A stretch of DNA of 64,000 nt from Nemertoderma westbladi (GCA_032718475.1 JAUCBJ010000759.1:1-64000); one strand, 5' to 3'; positions 1 through 11,595 are shown, counted from the stretch's first letter. Notes: generated by a model not told the origin, from the sequence alone. Translations and numbers: made by a program.

Positions 1-2141
1 TGTAAATTTACTAATCTATCGCGTTCTAACGCGATACTTTGCTGCACTTCTTGCAACTCTAACCTACTTTCCCTCACCGTTCCTTTTAAATGTTGGACAG
101 TCCCTTCCAACTCTCGGACCTGTTGGGAAGAGCGTTTCCGATTCTCCCTCATCTCTCCTAGGAGAATATCCATCCCCCGCCGTCTCTCGTCTACCCAATC
201 AACCGCCAAAACGGGATCCGCCAACGTCGTAGCGGGCAGACGAGGGACAACGGGCGACAAATTTGGAATATTTCGCTCGGGGTCCAGGACCTGAACTGTC
301 TCCTGGGCAGTTCTACGGGGCACAGGTAGCTTAGTGCTATGCAGAGGGAATTTATAGGTAGCTTCAGGGAGCCCAGGTGTGTCTATTACCGAAGGGGTGA
401 TTTCAAGAACAGGCCTACTTATTTCAGGCTCATCTACTATAGTAGGGAGTCTTTCTATTGTAATTATTTGATTTGTGGGTTCTGTACTCTCTAAGTTGGT
501 ATTATTTAGTTGCCTTCTAACAGCTGGAGGCAAATCAGGCAATTTCTGACGGTGGAATGTTCTTTTACGTCTGCTTAGGCGGGATCGATTTCCTCCGCCT
601 TCAGCGTCGGTGGTATCGCCTTCCTCAGATGATGTATAACCTTGTCGTTTGGGAGTAGATCGATTCATCATCTGCATATTACTAGCTGTTAACTGTTTAT
701 TAAAGTTATCTTGCCTCTCTTGAAGATTTTCCAGCTCTAGTTGGGTTGTCTCTTCAGATGCCCTCCGTTCTGCTTCTGCCACTGCTATCTTTCTTTCCGC
801 TTCTGCCGCTGCCGCTTTCCTTTGTGCTTCTGCCGCTGCCGCTTTCTTTTCTGCCGCTGCCTCTGCTGCCTTTCTTTCCGCTTCTGCCGCTGCCGCTTTT
901 CCTTCTGCTTCTGCCGCTGCCGCTTTTCCTTCCGCTTCTGCCGCTGCCACTGCTGCTGCTGCTGTCTTTCTATCTTCTATACGTTTTTTCCTTACTTGCT
1001 CTTCCTTTTCTCTAGCGATGCGGAGTTGTTCATCGAATTTAGCTTGGTTCGCCGCTAACCTATCCACATCAATCGCATCTAACACAAGTTTGGCTCCTTC
1101 GCTATTAGGGCTAAGTCCCTCTAGCCTTCTCCTCAACTCTTCATCTCCCACAAAACGCTGATAGTCTGACAGATAGATATCAATGGCATCCTTCTTATGC
1201 GGTTTCTCTGCCGTCGCTTCACTTTCCACTTGGGAGAAAGTAGCGTCTGTCGATTCTCCTTGTGTTGAGCGCTCCTCCAACTGAACTTTCCACTGAGCTG
1301 CTCCTTGAACCTGGCGTCTCACCCTTTGAAGCCAAGTCTTTACGGCAACTTGCAACGACGTGTCTTGTCTTCTTTTAGAAGCCTCCTCAAAGGCGGATAA
1401 GATTAGCCTAATTCGCAGAACTCTTTCTCTAACTTGATAAAGCAGCTGTTCCTGCTCTTGAGGTCCTTGAGGTTGTTTAAATAGTTGTCTTTCTACTCGC
1501 TCCATAGAGCTGAAGAATCCCTGTGCGTATCCGGCTGCGGACCTCTTCCATACAGCTGGATCGATGGTTTCCTTGGCTACTCCCATCCGGTGTATGTCTT
1601 CCCAGGCAGCTTCTGATAAATCAAACGGGAGTCCGGGTCCGGGGAAGTTCCATTGCGACTCGACAATAGACTTCAATTCTTCCCTCGTGTACCCCGCATA
1701 ACTATCTCTAGTGGATCGTTGACTCCTCGCCCAATCGATCTGGTGTTCTTCCACCGCGATCAATAACCCGCTGAGTACGGCTGCAGGAAGGATGAGAAGG
1801 GGATCCGTATAAACCGCATCCGTCCTCTCTGCTCCGCTCTCGGGTGTCAGCTCTACAGTATCCTCACCACTGGAGCTGCTGGGCCGCTGAGGAATAAGTT
1901 CTTGACTCGCGGGTTGTTGCTGTTCCGCCGCTTCTTGGTCCCGCTTGACCTGAGCTCGAGTGCCTATGATAGACCTACGATGTTGGACTAGCCTAGGTTC
2001 TGTTATTACTACTGGAGGGATGACCTTCCTCACAGTGGGGGGTGAACTGAATTTACGACCAGACGGTTGTACGTCTCTATCTGAGTCGCAGATAGTTACA
2101 TCTAATATACTGTCTGACAGGTTCTGCTTAGTATCAGACAT
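1..2141 (-). CDS. Gag N-terminal region, BEL/Pao-like (partial)
   Basis: I read this frame codon by codon from the ATG (complement of 2139-2141) to the left edge and found no stop in 713 codons. It aligns in frame with the first ~725 residues of copy B gag. The product should be the structural polyprotein that forms cytoplasmic virus-like particles. An N-terminal acidic/polar part is followed by a Glu/Ala/Lys-rich coiled coil (roughly nt 1010-740), then by a Ser/Arg/Lys-rich linker. The conserved capsid-like part (DUF1759), zinc knuckles and protease would follow to the left, off the window. The Ala/Glu block has a different number of AEAERKAA-type units than copy B. The start is the same conserved ATG (MSDTKQ) as in copy B. 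Confidence 0.85.
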   Translation of the reverse strand, partial: MSDTKQNLSDSILDVTICDSDRDVQPSGRKFSSPPTVRKVIPPVVITEPRLVQHRRSIIGTRAQVKRDQEAAEQQQPASQELIPQRPSSSSGEDTVELTPESGAERTDAVYTDPLLILPAAVLSGLLIAVEEHQIDWARSQRSTRDSYAGYTREELKSIVESQWNFPGPGLPFDLSEAAWEDIHRMGVAKETIDPAVWKRSAAGYAQGFFSSMERVERQLFKQPQGPQEQEQLLYQVRERVLRIRLILSAFEEASKRRQDTSLQVAVKTWLQRVRRQVQGAAQWKVQLEERSTQGESTDATFSQVESEATAEKPHKKDAIDIYLSDYQRFVGDEELRRRLEGLSPNSEGAKLVLDAIDVDRLAANQAKFDEQLRIAREKEEQVRKKRIEDRKTAAAAVAAAEAEGKAAAAEAEGKAAAAEAERKAAEAAAEKKAAAAEAQRKAAAAEAERKIAVAEAERRASEETTQLELENLQERQDNFNKQLTASNMQMMNRSTPKRQGYTSSEEGDTTDAEGGGNRSRLSRRKRTFHRQKLPDLPPAVRRQLNNTNLESTEPTNQIITIERLPTIVDEPEISRPVLEITPSVIDTPGLPEATYKFPLHSTKLPVPRRTAQETVQVLDPERNIPNLSPVVPRLPATTLADPVLAVDWVDERRRGMDILLGEMRENRKRSSQQVRELEGTVQHLKGTVRESRLELQEVQQSIALERDRLVNL

Positions 2142-4323
2142 GACTATGTATACCGTTGAATGTCTACTGCTGTATTACAGTCTGAGCAAGTCTAGTAACT
2201 CAGTATTAACTGTTAGCCTAATAATTAATTACCGGTACGGCTACTCAGTGTAGCGTGATATATATATAATATATTAGAATACCGGTATACTTATAGTATA
2301 TATAACTATATAAGTATTATCACAGACTAGGTTTATCACAGAATACCGGTATAAATTTAGCACAAATATATATAATATATAATAGGCCTATCTGGAATAC
2401 CGGTATACAGCTTACAGTTTGTAGGATATATAATTCTGAAATAGAATTAATTACAAGTACCGGTATAATTTCAGCCTAGATTTATAGAAATAAAGATAAT
2501 AGGCCTATCGTAAATACCGGTATATCAATTATTTCAAATAATTGAATTTCTGTTACTTTAGGGTTACTTTGTTACTTTACTTACTTTATTACCGTTATTT
2601 GAGCAGTAGTCCAACTGATATGGAGACCTAGTTGTTATATGGTAGGCCTACTATTTATAAATCGTTAGATTTGATTTATAATATATATATACCCGTTTTA
2701 ATGGGTTTAGTCAATGTTTGAAATAAATGTTATTATTTCTGGGGTAATCACTACACAAAGCAGTGCGCTTTTAGTGAAGTGTTACGTATAGGACACTAAA
2801 ACAAATAATACTAATTTACCTAAGTTACTTAATACTACAAATTACGTACAATTCGGGTGAGATTACAATCTCTAAATAAACACAAAAATTTACAAAAACA
2901 CAAAATACGAATTTTTAGGGTAATTTTACAAGAAGTCTACAAACCAGCCTAACAAAGGGTTAGAAAACTGGTTATTACAACGGACAGGGTACTACGGTAT
3001 TTGAAATAATAAGTAGTAGTAAATACACTGCGTTGTCCAGATAGGAAAATACCACCGCCTGACGACCTATAGCCGTATCGCTATAGGTTCTACGTTATGT
3101 ATCACGGAGTGTTCCTACCTAGAAGTTAATAGAGCTAATCGAATGTGCCTATCAACCACTTTACAACACAAATATAATGCCTACACTAATTACTTCGGAA
3201 AGTACTGTACACTAAACCCTAAATTAGGTACGAGTACTTGTATAACAGATAATCAGTAGTTAAATATACTTGAACAGCTAAAAGAACCACGGCATCTGCT
3301 GGAGTGACCGATGCACAAAATCACCAGTCTTTACCTACGCCGAGCAGCCCGTGTAGTACCGGGGTTAATTTAACTATAGCGGTATGTATAACAAACACAA
3401 TTACTGTAGGAACAAACTTGGGGAATGAATGTTGCGGATAATCGCATAAACTCTGAATAATAAATATTACGCTACGCGTACAAACTATTCAAACAAAATA
3501 CAGACCGAACACTGACAGACTACTATCAAGCCTAAACAAACTACGGTATATGCAGACTCCGAAATGATTAGGGAGTATGCGCTCTAACCCAGTAGTGCGA
3601 CTTATTCTTTAGTTGGGGGTTTACCTTACAGCGTTCGCTGCCCCTACTGCCTAACCGTACTTAATCGGACAGATGATCTACACACGCGGCAATCCGTTCA
3701 GACCTAATAACAGCCAGACAACTATCCAGCCTACAAATTATCTAAATAAAATTATACGCTACCCGTACAGACTTACACATACAAAGTACAGACTAAACGA
3801 TGGCAGACTACTCTCAAGCCTAAATAAACTACAGGACATGCAGACTCCGAAATGATTAGGGAGTATGCGCTCTAACCCAGTAGTGCGACTTATTCTTTAG
3901 TTGGGGGTTTACCTTACAGCGTTCGCTGCCCCTACTTCCTAACCGTACTTAATCGGACAGGTGATCTACACACACTGCAATTCGTTCGGACTTAACAGCA
4001 ATCAGACAACAGCTCAGCCTACAAATCGTCTGTACAATCTGATCAGGTTTACACGCCTTCTGTTCAATACTGGCCTACAAATAAATAAAACTTGACAGAA
4101 ATAAGTAAACCATATAAAGGAATAAGGGGTGATCAATCCCTAATCCCTCAAACAGCCTACCGGTATGCAACAATCAAATCGAATAATACTAGTGTACTTA
4201 TACGGAAGTACCGGTTAGGACAGCTAGGCCTACTGACCTACAGAATGTACCGGTTCAGGTTTACCGGTTGACCGGTACTTTCAACTTTATTGCTTACTGC
4301 AACAAAGAAGCTATATCCTTTAA
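2142..4323 (-). other. 5' leader of copy C element
   Basis: This is untranslated leader between LTR and gag, matching copy B 20431-22443 in reverse. It holds two direct repeats (about 3570-3680 and 3855-3965) around the phrase GCGCTCTAACCCAGTAGTGC, and a run of ATACCGGTAT palindromes between about 2278 and 2525. No convincing ORF. Confidence 0.7.
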
Positions 4324-5530
4324 TGTTCGCGCTTTCAGACCTTTGGCAGTTTAACCCGCCAAATTAAGATGTCTTCTAGATATTAAATCGCTTTTTAGCC
4401 TATGACAAGTATTTGATTCACTACACTAGTCGAAACCAATCCGTGCGCGACCATTCACCCGCTGGATATTCCCGGGAGATTGGGTTCGACGGTTTAATTT
4501 TTTTGCTATGTAAGCCTAATGTATTATTCGACTGACAGTATTATATAATCTCTGACAATATTATTCACCTTCGGGAATATTAACAGTTCCTTTAGGACGT
4601 GGCGCTTTATCTATATAAACAGAGTTATGACTTAAACTACTCACAACGATATGGCTTAATTATAATTCACATATATGGCGCATTCTTTAGGAATTGCTTC
4701 TTTAACAGACTCGCTCATACGCAATGCTGCACAATACTGCACACTAATCTGCCAATCTTCACTGATTTTAATCACATATAAAAGGAACACAGACTGACTC
4801 ATGTAGGGTCTATCAAATAACATTAGATTCACTTCAAACCACTTTAACATAAGTCACAATCGTTATTGGTAACCTTTCTCTCTTACCTTCGGTATATCAA
4901 GAATATTGGGTGTCGGGGTTATTTCTCGTTATTCCAATATAATAATTCATCAACAAATATAATGAATAACCGACAACAAATAGCAGTATGCAGTATTCAC
5001 AGATCAATCGTGCCAGTTTGTTTTGATATTTACAGAGTTTAAAGCCAGGTTGTTTGATGCGTAATTGCAGCCAGGTCAGTTAAAGGATATATGTCCTTAT
5101 AATTAAACCTCCTAGTGTTGAGCTAAAAAGCAGAAAGCATAAAACACTAAAAAGCCGTTCTTTCGTGGCTTTGAAAAACTCGTGACTACTGCTCTATACG
5201 AGGATACCAACTCCCTTATTCCACGAAGCTCCCGTTCAACACAGAGAAAGAGCAGTGAGATAGGAAATTTTCAGTTCAGTACTCTGTGATAGGTCAACAT
5301 CAAGGCTAACTCAAATTCTATTGGGAGATACAAAACAAGGCTATGACGCAACCTCCCTAGGCTTGTTGGCCGATTAAACAGAGCCCAGATGCCTGCGTAC
5401 AGCAAATCAGCCAATAAGCTGGTAACTTGCACTATTTTTAGCTGTAGATCACTTTGAGAGTATTCTTAGCGACTGGGGGGGAACTGGCCAACAAGGCAAA
5501 CGAATCAGTTATCCCACAAAAGCTTTTACA
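4324..5530 (-). repeat. 5' LTR of copy C (1207 bp)
   Basis: In minus orientation it begins TGTAAAAGCTTTTG (complement of 5517-5530) and ends TGTTCGCG read on plus at 4324, giving TG...CA termini. Homology to the copy A/B LTR is patchy but continues along the whole length, including the GTTGACC-ATCAGAG block, a GGCTTTT block and the strongly conserved last ~650 bp. The sequence beyond 5530 is not element-like. Confidence 0.7.
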
Positions 5531-6166
5531 CATTTATTCCAAAAAATATAATTATTATTATATTTATTAATATTTGTTAGGGTCGGCATAAGTACAGTAG
5601 TATAAAAATAATCATATAAAGCTAAAGCTAATATAATGTTGGCTTTAGAAGCATTTGCAAACGATGTACTATATTTAGAATGTTGGGCGTTCCAAGCTGT
5701 GAGCAAAGCCTTCATAGGGGTACCATTATTCCTTGTTAAAATTTAACCAAACTTGGTATGTTTGGAGTTTGTCAAAAGTTTATAAAGAACCCGAAGTTTG
5801 AGAAAAAAAATACAGACAGTCAGTCATTCGGTAACGACAGTTTCAGAGTTTTTATAAAAACCGAAATAAGTCGGTCAATCATTGATGATTAAACCATACT
5901 TGATACGTATACACAGTCTTGTGCTGCGCGAAGGCCACACGAACGTGTACAGTATACCGTACTGTAGTACAGTAAGCCGCATATCTAGAACCGGGGGTTC
6001 ATATCTGTATTTTGGATATTTTGTATGTAATTAATCCGTCTAAATATCGTTTTAAAATTTTTAAGTAGAAATGCATGCAAATGAAACGAAGGCCTACAGT
6101 ATGTATCGCAGTTTACAAAATACATGATATATAATATATTAGCATATTTTAATGAATTATTTGATG
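5531..6166. other. AT-rich spacer, no gene recognised
   Basis: A 68-codon minus-strand frame overlaps the LTR boundary (5509-5715), but it has no recognisable domain and its composition is that of random AT-rich DNA. Nothing else is seen. Confidence 0.5.
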
Positions 6167-6324
6167 TTAACACTGTTCATGGTACTCGCCCTGGTCCCGA
6201 TCGCGGCTACCCTTTTCTTTCCTCTTAGCATCTATTCCCTTCTGGTTAATGGATCGCCTCAATTTGGGCCACATCGCATTTCTAAATTGTGAATTATTAA
6301 GACTGAAACGCTTCGTAACCATTT
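6167..6324 (-). CDS. Terminal exon of a BEN-domain-like gene
   Basis: A minus-strand exon with acceptor TTACATTTTAG just above 6324, ending in TAA at 6167 (158 nt). It encodes EMVTKRF...MWPKLRRSINQKGIDAKRK followed by a basic/acidic tail. The pattern of a hydrophobic helix, then WPKLR.SINQK..DAKRK, resembles the C-terminal helices of BEN domains, which bind DNA or mediate protein contacts in chromatin factors. The first codon is split: G from the previous exon plus AA gives Glu, which fits the donor at 6714 exactly. The BEN assignment is by eye, without a profile search. The gene could be a host regulator or a transposon-derived copy. Confidence 0.55.
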
Positions 6325-6713
6325 CTAAAATGTAAAATATATAATTATACTGTATATGAGTTATATTATAAATTAAACCGACATTATAGTAGTTTGAGGG
6401 TCTAATCACGGTGTGGTGCTATTGATGTTGGTTTGTTTTCTTGGGCGGTAATTTTATTTCCGAAGTCATTTTATACTTTTAATGGAATCGAGATAGATCA
6501 GGCCTCGTAATGTTGTTATCTTTCCATCGGACTAACTGCAATGCAACTTATACAATATACTGTAGTATAATAATATACATAATATACAAGATAAGTACAG
6601 TAGTCCATTTCACTATTTTTGTATATATGGGCCTACAGATGGTAATTCATTTTCTCACTATGCACTGACACATCGATTGTATGTATATCTCTTTAAAAAG
6701 TAGGCCTACTAAC

Positions 6714-6936
6714 CTTTAAGAATATTAACCTTCAAATCTGGAGCTGCAGTTCTAAATGTTGAACCAATCGAATCGGGTTCTATAATTGTTCCTATAATAT
6801 CATCTGGTGTCATTATGCGTGACCATAGTTTGAAGCCAAATGAATTTATGGCAGCCTGTGGTGGGATTTTTGAGGTAAATAGAAGAACACTTATGTCGAA
6901 TACATTGAATTCCTTCCCATCATGAGAACTGGCAAC
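6714..6936 (-). CDS. Internal exon of the same BEN-domain-like gene
   Basis: Minus-strand exon of 223 nt between acceptor TTAACTACAG (above 6936) and donor AAAG/GTTAGT (below 6714). It reads without stops from VASSHDGKEFNVFDISVLL through MTPDDIIGTIIEP to PDLKVNILK. It starts in phase 0 and ends one base into a codon, matching the terminal exon. The end PDLKVNILK-EMVTKRF mirrors the 'LDP.K...LK..V..RF' segment that precedes the last helices of BEN domains. The upstream partner exon must end in phase 0. I could not fix it: the next GT donor, GTAAGT complementary to about 7457-7462, has no clean exon behind it. Confidence 0.55.
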
Positions 6937-7035
6937 CTGTAGTTAATAATGTGGGATAAATATTGGATAAGTACTGTAGTTCTAAAATCGTCGGAAATGA
7001 CGAAAATATTACGAAATTGTCTAAATTATAAATAT

Positions 7036-7445
7036 ACCAGTAAAATATAATTACTAAAATTAATTATAACTAAAATATAATTACTAAAATTAATTATAAC
7101 TAAAATATAATTACTAAAATTAATTATAACTAAAATATAATTACTAAAATTAATTATAACTAAAATATAATTACTAAAATTAATTATAACTAAAATATAA
7201 TTACTAAAATTAATTATAACTAAAATATAATTACTAAAATTAATTATAACTAAAATATAATTACTAAAATTAATTATAACTAAAATATAATTACTAAAAT
7301 TAATTATAACTAAAATATAATTACTAAAATTAATTATAACTAAAATATAATTACTAAAATTAATTATAACTAAAATATAATTACTAAAATTAATTATAAC
7401 TAAAATATAATTACTAAAATTAATTATAACTAAAATATAATTACA
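7036..7445. repeat. 30-bp AT-rich tandem repeat (about 14 copies)
   Basis: The unit contains AAAATATAATTACTAAAATT and is repeated almost without change about 14 times. Such uniformity means recent expansion or active homogenisation. It lies between exons of the BEN-like gene, so it is probably intronic. It has no spacers and no coding potential. Confidence 0.95.
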
Positions 7446-7617
7446 CTATGCAAAAACTTACGTTACAGATGGATCGACATCGTATGAAGGTAACTTTCGA
7501 TTTCTTTTTTTAAACTAATAAAAAAATATCTGAGAATTTTACCCCATAAATAATTAATTTAAAATCATTTATATATCAATATTTATATTATGAATTAATA
7601 AATATATAACTTTAAAC

Positions 7618-8189
7618 TTAAAACATAATAAGGTTAGTAAACCAAACTGTAGTGTTGGCACTATTAGCTGCAGTTCCTGAACGTATCGATTTACTGACGC
7701 AACTTGTTGAACTGCGGTCGATATTGATATCCAGTGTTTTGGATCTTTTTCCACAACGCTTTTCCTTTTCTTTAGTAATTGGTAGGCCTATAGGCATATC
7801 GTTATCTACAACATCAGATGAATCACTATCATCGAATTTCTTTTGAATACGAACACGTTTCCTCGGATTTTCTAATATGGCTGTAACATCATCATCAGAT
7901 TCATCATTCCCGTCTCCCATTATTACCACCTTTGATACAAAATCGTGTAGCTCGTCTGTGCTATATTCATCCAACTTTTTTTGGAGATCATCATCCACTG
8001 ATTTTTAAGATAGGCCCCTATACTAATTATTTTTACAATATTTCCTCTTATTCGTACTGTGTGTCCAGCCTTCCACTGAAGTTTGTCAGTCAATGACAAA
8101 CCTGACAATAGCCGGTGGTTAATGCCATACACACCGTACTGTGTCGTCGATGGCCAGTACAACACAAAGCAAATTCGATCGCAAGCCAA
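7618..8189 (-). CDS. Probable 5' coding part of the BEN-like gene (two frames)
   Basis: Read on minus, 8189-8000 encodes FVLYWPSTTQYGVYGINHRL ... WKAGHTVRIRGNIVKIISIG, a small beta-rich segment of the kind found at the N-terminus of many BEN-domain proteins. From 7998 a second frame opens after ATCAG (a possible acceptor) and gives 126 codons: an acidic, Ser/Asp-rich linker (DDSDSSDVVDND) with a basic patch (NPRKRVRIQKK, a candidate nuclear localisation signal) and TAA at 7618. Both frames look like protein, but the junction between them needs an intron or a frameshift that I cannot place. A GT donor (CA/GTAAAT, about 7690) may end the second exon. Function beyond 'nuclear BEN-like protein' is inference. 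Confidence 0.4.
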
Positions 8190-8336
8190 GCCATTGTGTA
8201 ATTATAGTTATAAGGAATACGTTAAGCTATAAGTTATAAGCAAAGGCAAAATTACAGTATATTATCAGCCTAAATATAACAAGCCAGACCAGAATGTGCC
8301 CTAATTAATTGTGCATATATGAAGTTGGTTCAGGAA

Positions 8337-8760
8337 TTAAAATAATTTCATCTTCGAGTAAACAAAAAGGTGATTTAACATATCTGAAACTTTTTTATCT
8401 AAATAAAAATTCTTGCCTTCATCTTCTTGACTTACTATATTAAAAATTATATTTTGTGTTGCTAAGATAGAAAACTTACTCTTTAAAGATTGTGTCTTTA
8501 GCACCTTTTCAATTATGTCACCAGTTTTTTTCAGTGGTTGTTGGTTGATAAACAACACTTGTTGGTAATCTGATTGTAAAATCTAGTATGAAAGTCATTA
8601 TCTTACCAAAAGTATCATCTTTAAATTTAACAAAATAGCTTCATGACTTCCGTTTGTGCGTATATGAAAAAGAATGCGCTGTGAAACCACTTGGGCTTAC
8701 AATTCTGGAACAAGATTTTCCATCTTCGGAGATATCCAATGGTGTATAATTCGCACTGTA
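8337..8760 (-). pseudogene. Decayed coding-like segment, family not recognised
   Basis: On the minus strand several short frames read like protein but are broken by stops and shifts. One gives SYFVKFKDDTFGKIMTFILD (about 8645-8585); another is open from 8558 to 8337. The phrase 'S.FV.FKD...G' occurs in C-terminal domains of transposon-encoded zinc-finger proteins, but the match is too weak to name a family. It lies upstream of the BEN-like exons on the same strand and may be a dead transposon rather than part of that gene. Confidence 0.25.
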
Positions 8761-9097
8761 ATGAGGTTGAGTATTTTTTATATTTTACCTATATTTTACC
8801 GTACTGCCGTAGGGGATAGAAGGGAGTGTTGAACCATGAGGAGGAAGGTGGGGTGAACCGATGAATCAGTGCAATTTAAAGGGGAACGCTTGGGTTGGGC
8901 GTTTCCATGGATACACTATTAGAGAGACATTTAAAAACTGCACCTACTGTTGTACTTAGTCCAACTCTAGCCTACTTGCTGTTTTGCTATGAAGGAAAGT
9001 AAACTTTTGCCACATATTTTCTAGAACTGATAACTATGGATGATTCTATGGATGATTACGTCACTGGTCTGCACTTTTCATGCATTTTTCAAAAAAT
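8761..9097. other. Spacer, nothing recognised
   Basis: AT-rich at first, then a G-rich stretch around 8815-8860 with GTTGAACC and GGAGGA phrases that may be worn-out units of the neighbouring 31-bp array. No gene. Confidence 0.4.
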
Positions 9098-10697
9098 GGG
9101 AGTGGTGTAGGAGGCTTGAATCAATGGATGGGTAGGAGGGTTGAACCACTTCGGATGGATGGGTAGGAGGGTTGAACCACTTTGGATGGATGGGTAGGAG
9201 GGTTGAACCACTTCGGATGGATGGGTAGGAGGGTTGAAGCACTTCGGATGGATGGGTAGGAGGGTTGAACCACTTCGGATGGATGGGTAGGATGGTTGAA
9301 GCACTTCGGATGGATGGGTAGGAGGGTTGAACCACTTCGGATGGATGGGTAGGAGGGTTGAAGCACTTCGGATGGATGGGTAGGAGGGTTGAACCACTTC
9401 GGATGGATGGGTAGGAGGGTTGAAGCACTTCGGATGGATGGGTAGGAGGGTTGAACCACTTCGGATGGATGGGTAGGAGGGTTGAACCACTTCGGATGGA
9501 TGGGTAGGAGGGTTGAACCACTTCGGATGGATGGGTAGGAGGGTTGAACCACTTCGGATGGATGGGTAGGAGGGTTGAACCACTTCGGATGGATGGGTAG
9601 GAGGGTTGAACCACTGCGGAGGGATGGGTAGGAGGGTTGAACCACTTCGGATGGATGGGTAGGAGGGTTGAACCACTTCGGATGGATGGGTAGGAGGGTT
9701 GAACCACTTCGGATAGATGGGTAGGAGGGTTGAACCACTTCGGATGGATGGGTAGGAGGGTTGAACCACTGCGGAGGGATGGGTAGGAGGGTTGAACCAC
9801 TTCGGATGGATGGGTAGGAGGGTTGAACCACTTCGGATGGATGGGTAGGAGGGTTGAACCACTTCGGATGGATGGGTAGGAGGGTTGAACCACTTTGGAT
9901 GGATGGGTAGGAGGGTTGAACCACTTCGGATGGATGGGTAGGAGGGTTGAAGCACTTCGGATGGATGGGTAGGAGGGTTGAACCACTTCGGATGGATGGG
10001 TAGGATGGTTGAAGCACTTCGGATGGATGGGTAGGAGGGTTGAACCACTTCGGATGGATGGGTAGGAGGGTTGAAGCACTTCGGATGGATGGGTAGGAGG
10101 GTTGAACCACTTCGGATGGATGGGTAGGAGGGTTGAAGCACTTCGGATGGATGGGTAGGAGGGTTGAACCACTTCGGATGGATGGGTAGGAGGGTTGAAC
10201 CACTTCGGATGGATGGGTAGGAGGGTTGAACCACTTCGGATGGATGGGTAGGAGGGTTGAACCACTTCGGATGGATGGGTAGGAGGGTTGAACCACTTCG
10301 GATGGATGGGTAGGAGGGTTGAACCACTGCGGAGGGATGGGTAGGAGGGTTGAACCACTTCGGATGGATGGGTAGGAGGGTTGAACCACTTCGGATGGAT
10401 GGGTAGGAGGGTTGAACCACTTCGGATAGATGGGTAGGAGGGTTGAACCACTTCGGATGGATGGGTAGGAGGGTTGAACCACTGCGGAGGGATGGGTAGG
10501 AGGGTTGAACCACTTCGGATGGATGGGTAGGAGGGTTGAACCACTTCGGATGGATGGGTAGGAGGGTTGAACCACTTCGGATGGATGGGTAGGAGGGTTG
10601 AACCACTTCGGATGGATGGGTAGGAGGGTTGAACCACTTCGGATGGATGGGTAGGAGGGTTGAACCACTTCGGATGGATGGGTAGGAGGGTTGAACC
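9098..10697. repeat. 31-bp minisatellite (about 51 copies)
   Basis: The unit contains GGATGGATGGGTAGGAGGGT followed by TGAACCACTTC. Variant units (GAAGCACTTC; ACTGCGGAGGGA; GGATAGATGG) recur in ordered patterns. The ACTGCGG variant appears near 9612, 9767, 10325 and 10481, that is, pairs 155 bp apart repeated after about 714 bp, which shows a higher-order repeat of about 23 units. All three minus-strand frames stay open for over 500 codons because 31 is not a multiple of three and the unit holds no stop. This is not evidence of a protein. Confidence 0.97.
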
Positions 10698-11595
10698 CCT
10701 TTCCTATTGGTTGTTCTGGATATTTATCTACAAGTATGGATGGTATTTAGTAGGACTAATTGACTATACTTGTTTCATTGTTACATTCTTTTCAACCCGT
10801 GGTGACAGGTAGTAGATAACGGTAGAGGCATAGTCGGAAGATGTTCATTGTTGAGTCCGAACTCCGAACCAGAGCCACAGGCTATAGAGGGGGAGAATAA
10901 TAAACGCACCCGATTACATATATTTGAACTAAATAAATAATAATTACAGTAACACAACAGCTCAATGTGAATTAGGGCTATACTCAATTAAACATCGTCC
11001 AGTGCAATGTGCATGTGCAATGATATATTGATAGATTCGAAATAAATTGCTTCAGGTATTTGTGCAATTTCAGCCTTACGCTACGATATGAAACAGAATA
11101 AATCAATTTTTTGGAAATTTTGGTTCAACCAACCCTCCTTACTCTCTCCTTACTTGAAATCTAATTACGGTAATTAAATTATTAATATGTAATAAATAAT
11201 GGAGAATAATTATTTTGAGTGAGTACCGCAACAAATTTATGATTTAGTAGCCTAGTTGAAAAATAAATATCTTTAGTGGGAAATAAATTTGTGGCATAAT
11301 TAATTATGCCAGTTATCGTTCCGAGTTTAACTGTTTAATGCTAGAACATAGCTTGCAAATTTCAATTCAAAGGCATAAGGGTGAGATTGGTATAGGCAGA
11401 TAGGCGAGATACCGGCTTTTCCGAAAATTTATTATAATAATGTTTAATAATAATTTTGTACGAGTAATTTAAATATTATATGATATCAGTATATAAAATA
11501 ATAATCATTGAAATATGCATATTATTTACATTAAATTTTACATTTACATTGTATTTTTGAGGGATCCCTTGTTGTGGGAAGGCGATAAGCCAAAG
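10698..11595. other. AT-rich unique sequence, no gene recognised
   Basis: Only short frames. One isolated patch near 11123-11145 (GGTTCAACCAACCCTCCTT) resembles an inverted unit of the 31-bp array. Confidence 0.4.

Larger units (their letters stand above)
1..5530 (-). mobile_element. BEL/Pao-like LTR element, copy C (5' part, runs off left edge)
   Basis: Read on the minus strand this is the 5' LTR (5530 to 4324), a 2.2-kb leader and the start of gag, in the same order as copy B at 19256-24620. The two are clearly homologous but diverged: the leader and LTR differ by many substitutions and indels, so copy C belongs to an older or different subfamily. The rest of the element lies outside the window, so the 3' LTR and target-site duplication cannot be checked. 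The LTR start (TGTAAAAGCTTTTG) and end (GCGCGAACA) are set by comparison with copies A and B. Confidence 0.85.

Noticed and set aside
741-1058. Cys/Leu-rich plus-strand ORFs opposite gag
   Set aside because: They are the antisense of the Ala/Glu coiled-coil codons of copy C gag. The same artefact occurs at 23527-23880.
4599-4850. Small ORFs within the copy C LTR
   Set aside because: The LTR is non-coding and the frames are not kept in the copy A/B LTRs.
9078-10668. Three overlapping 500-codon minus-strand ORFs
   Set aside because: They arise because the 31-bp repeat lacks stop codons in all three minus frames. Each frame repeats the same 31 residues and there is no non-repetitive coding sequence.
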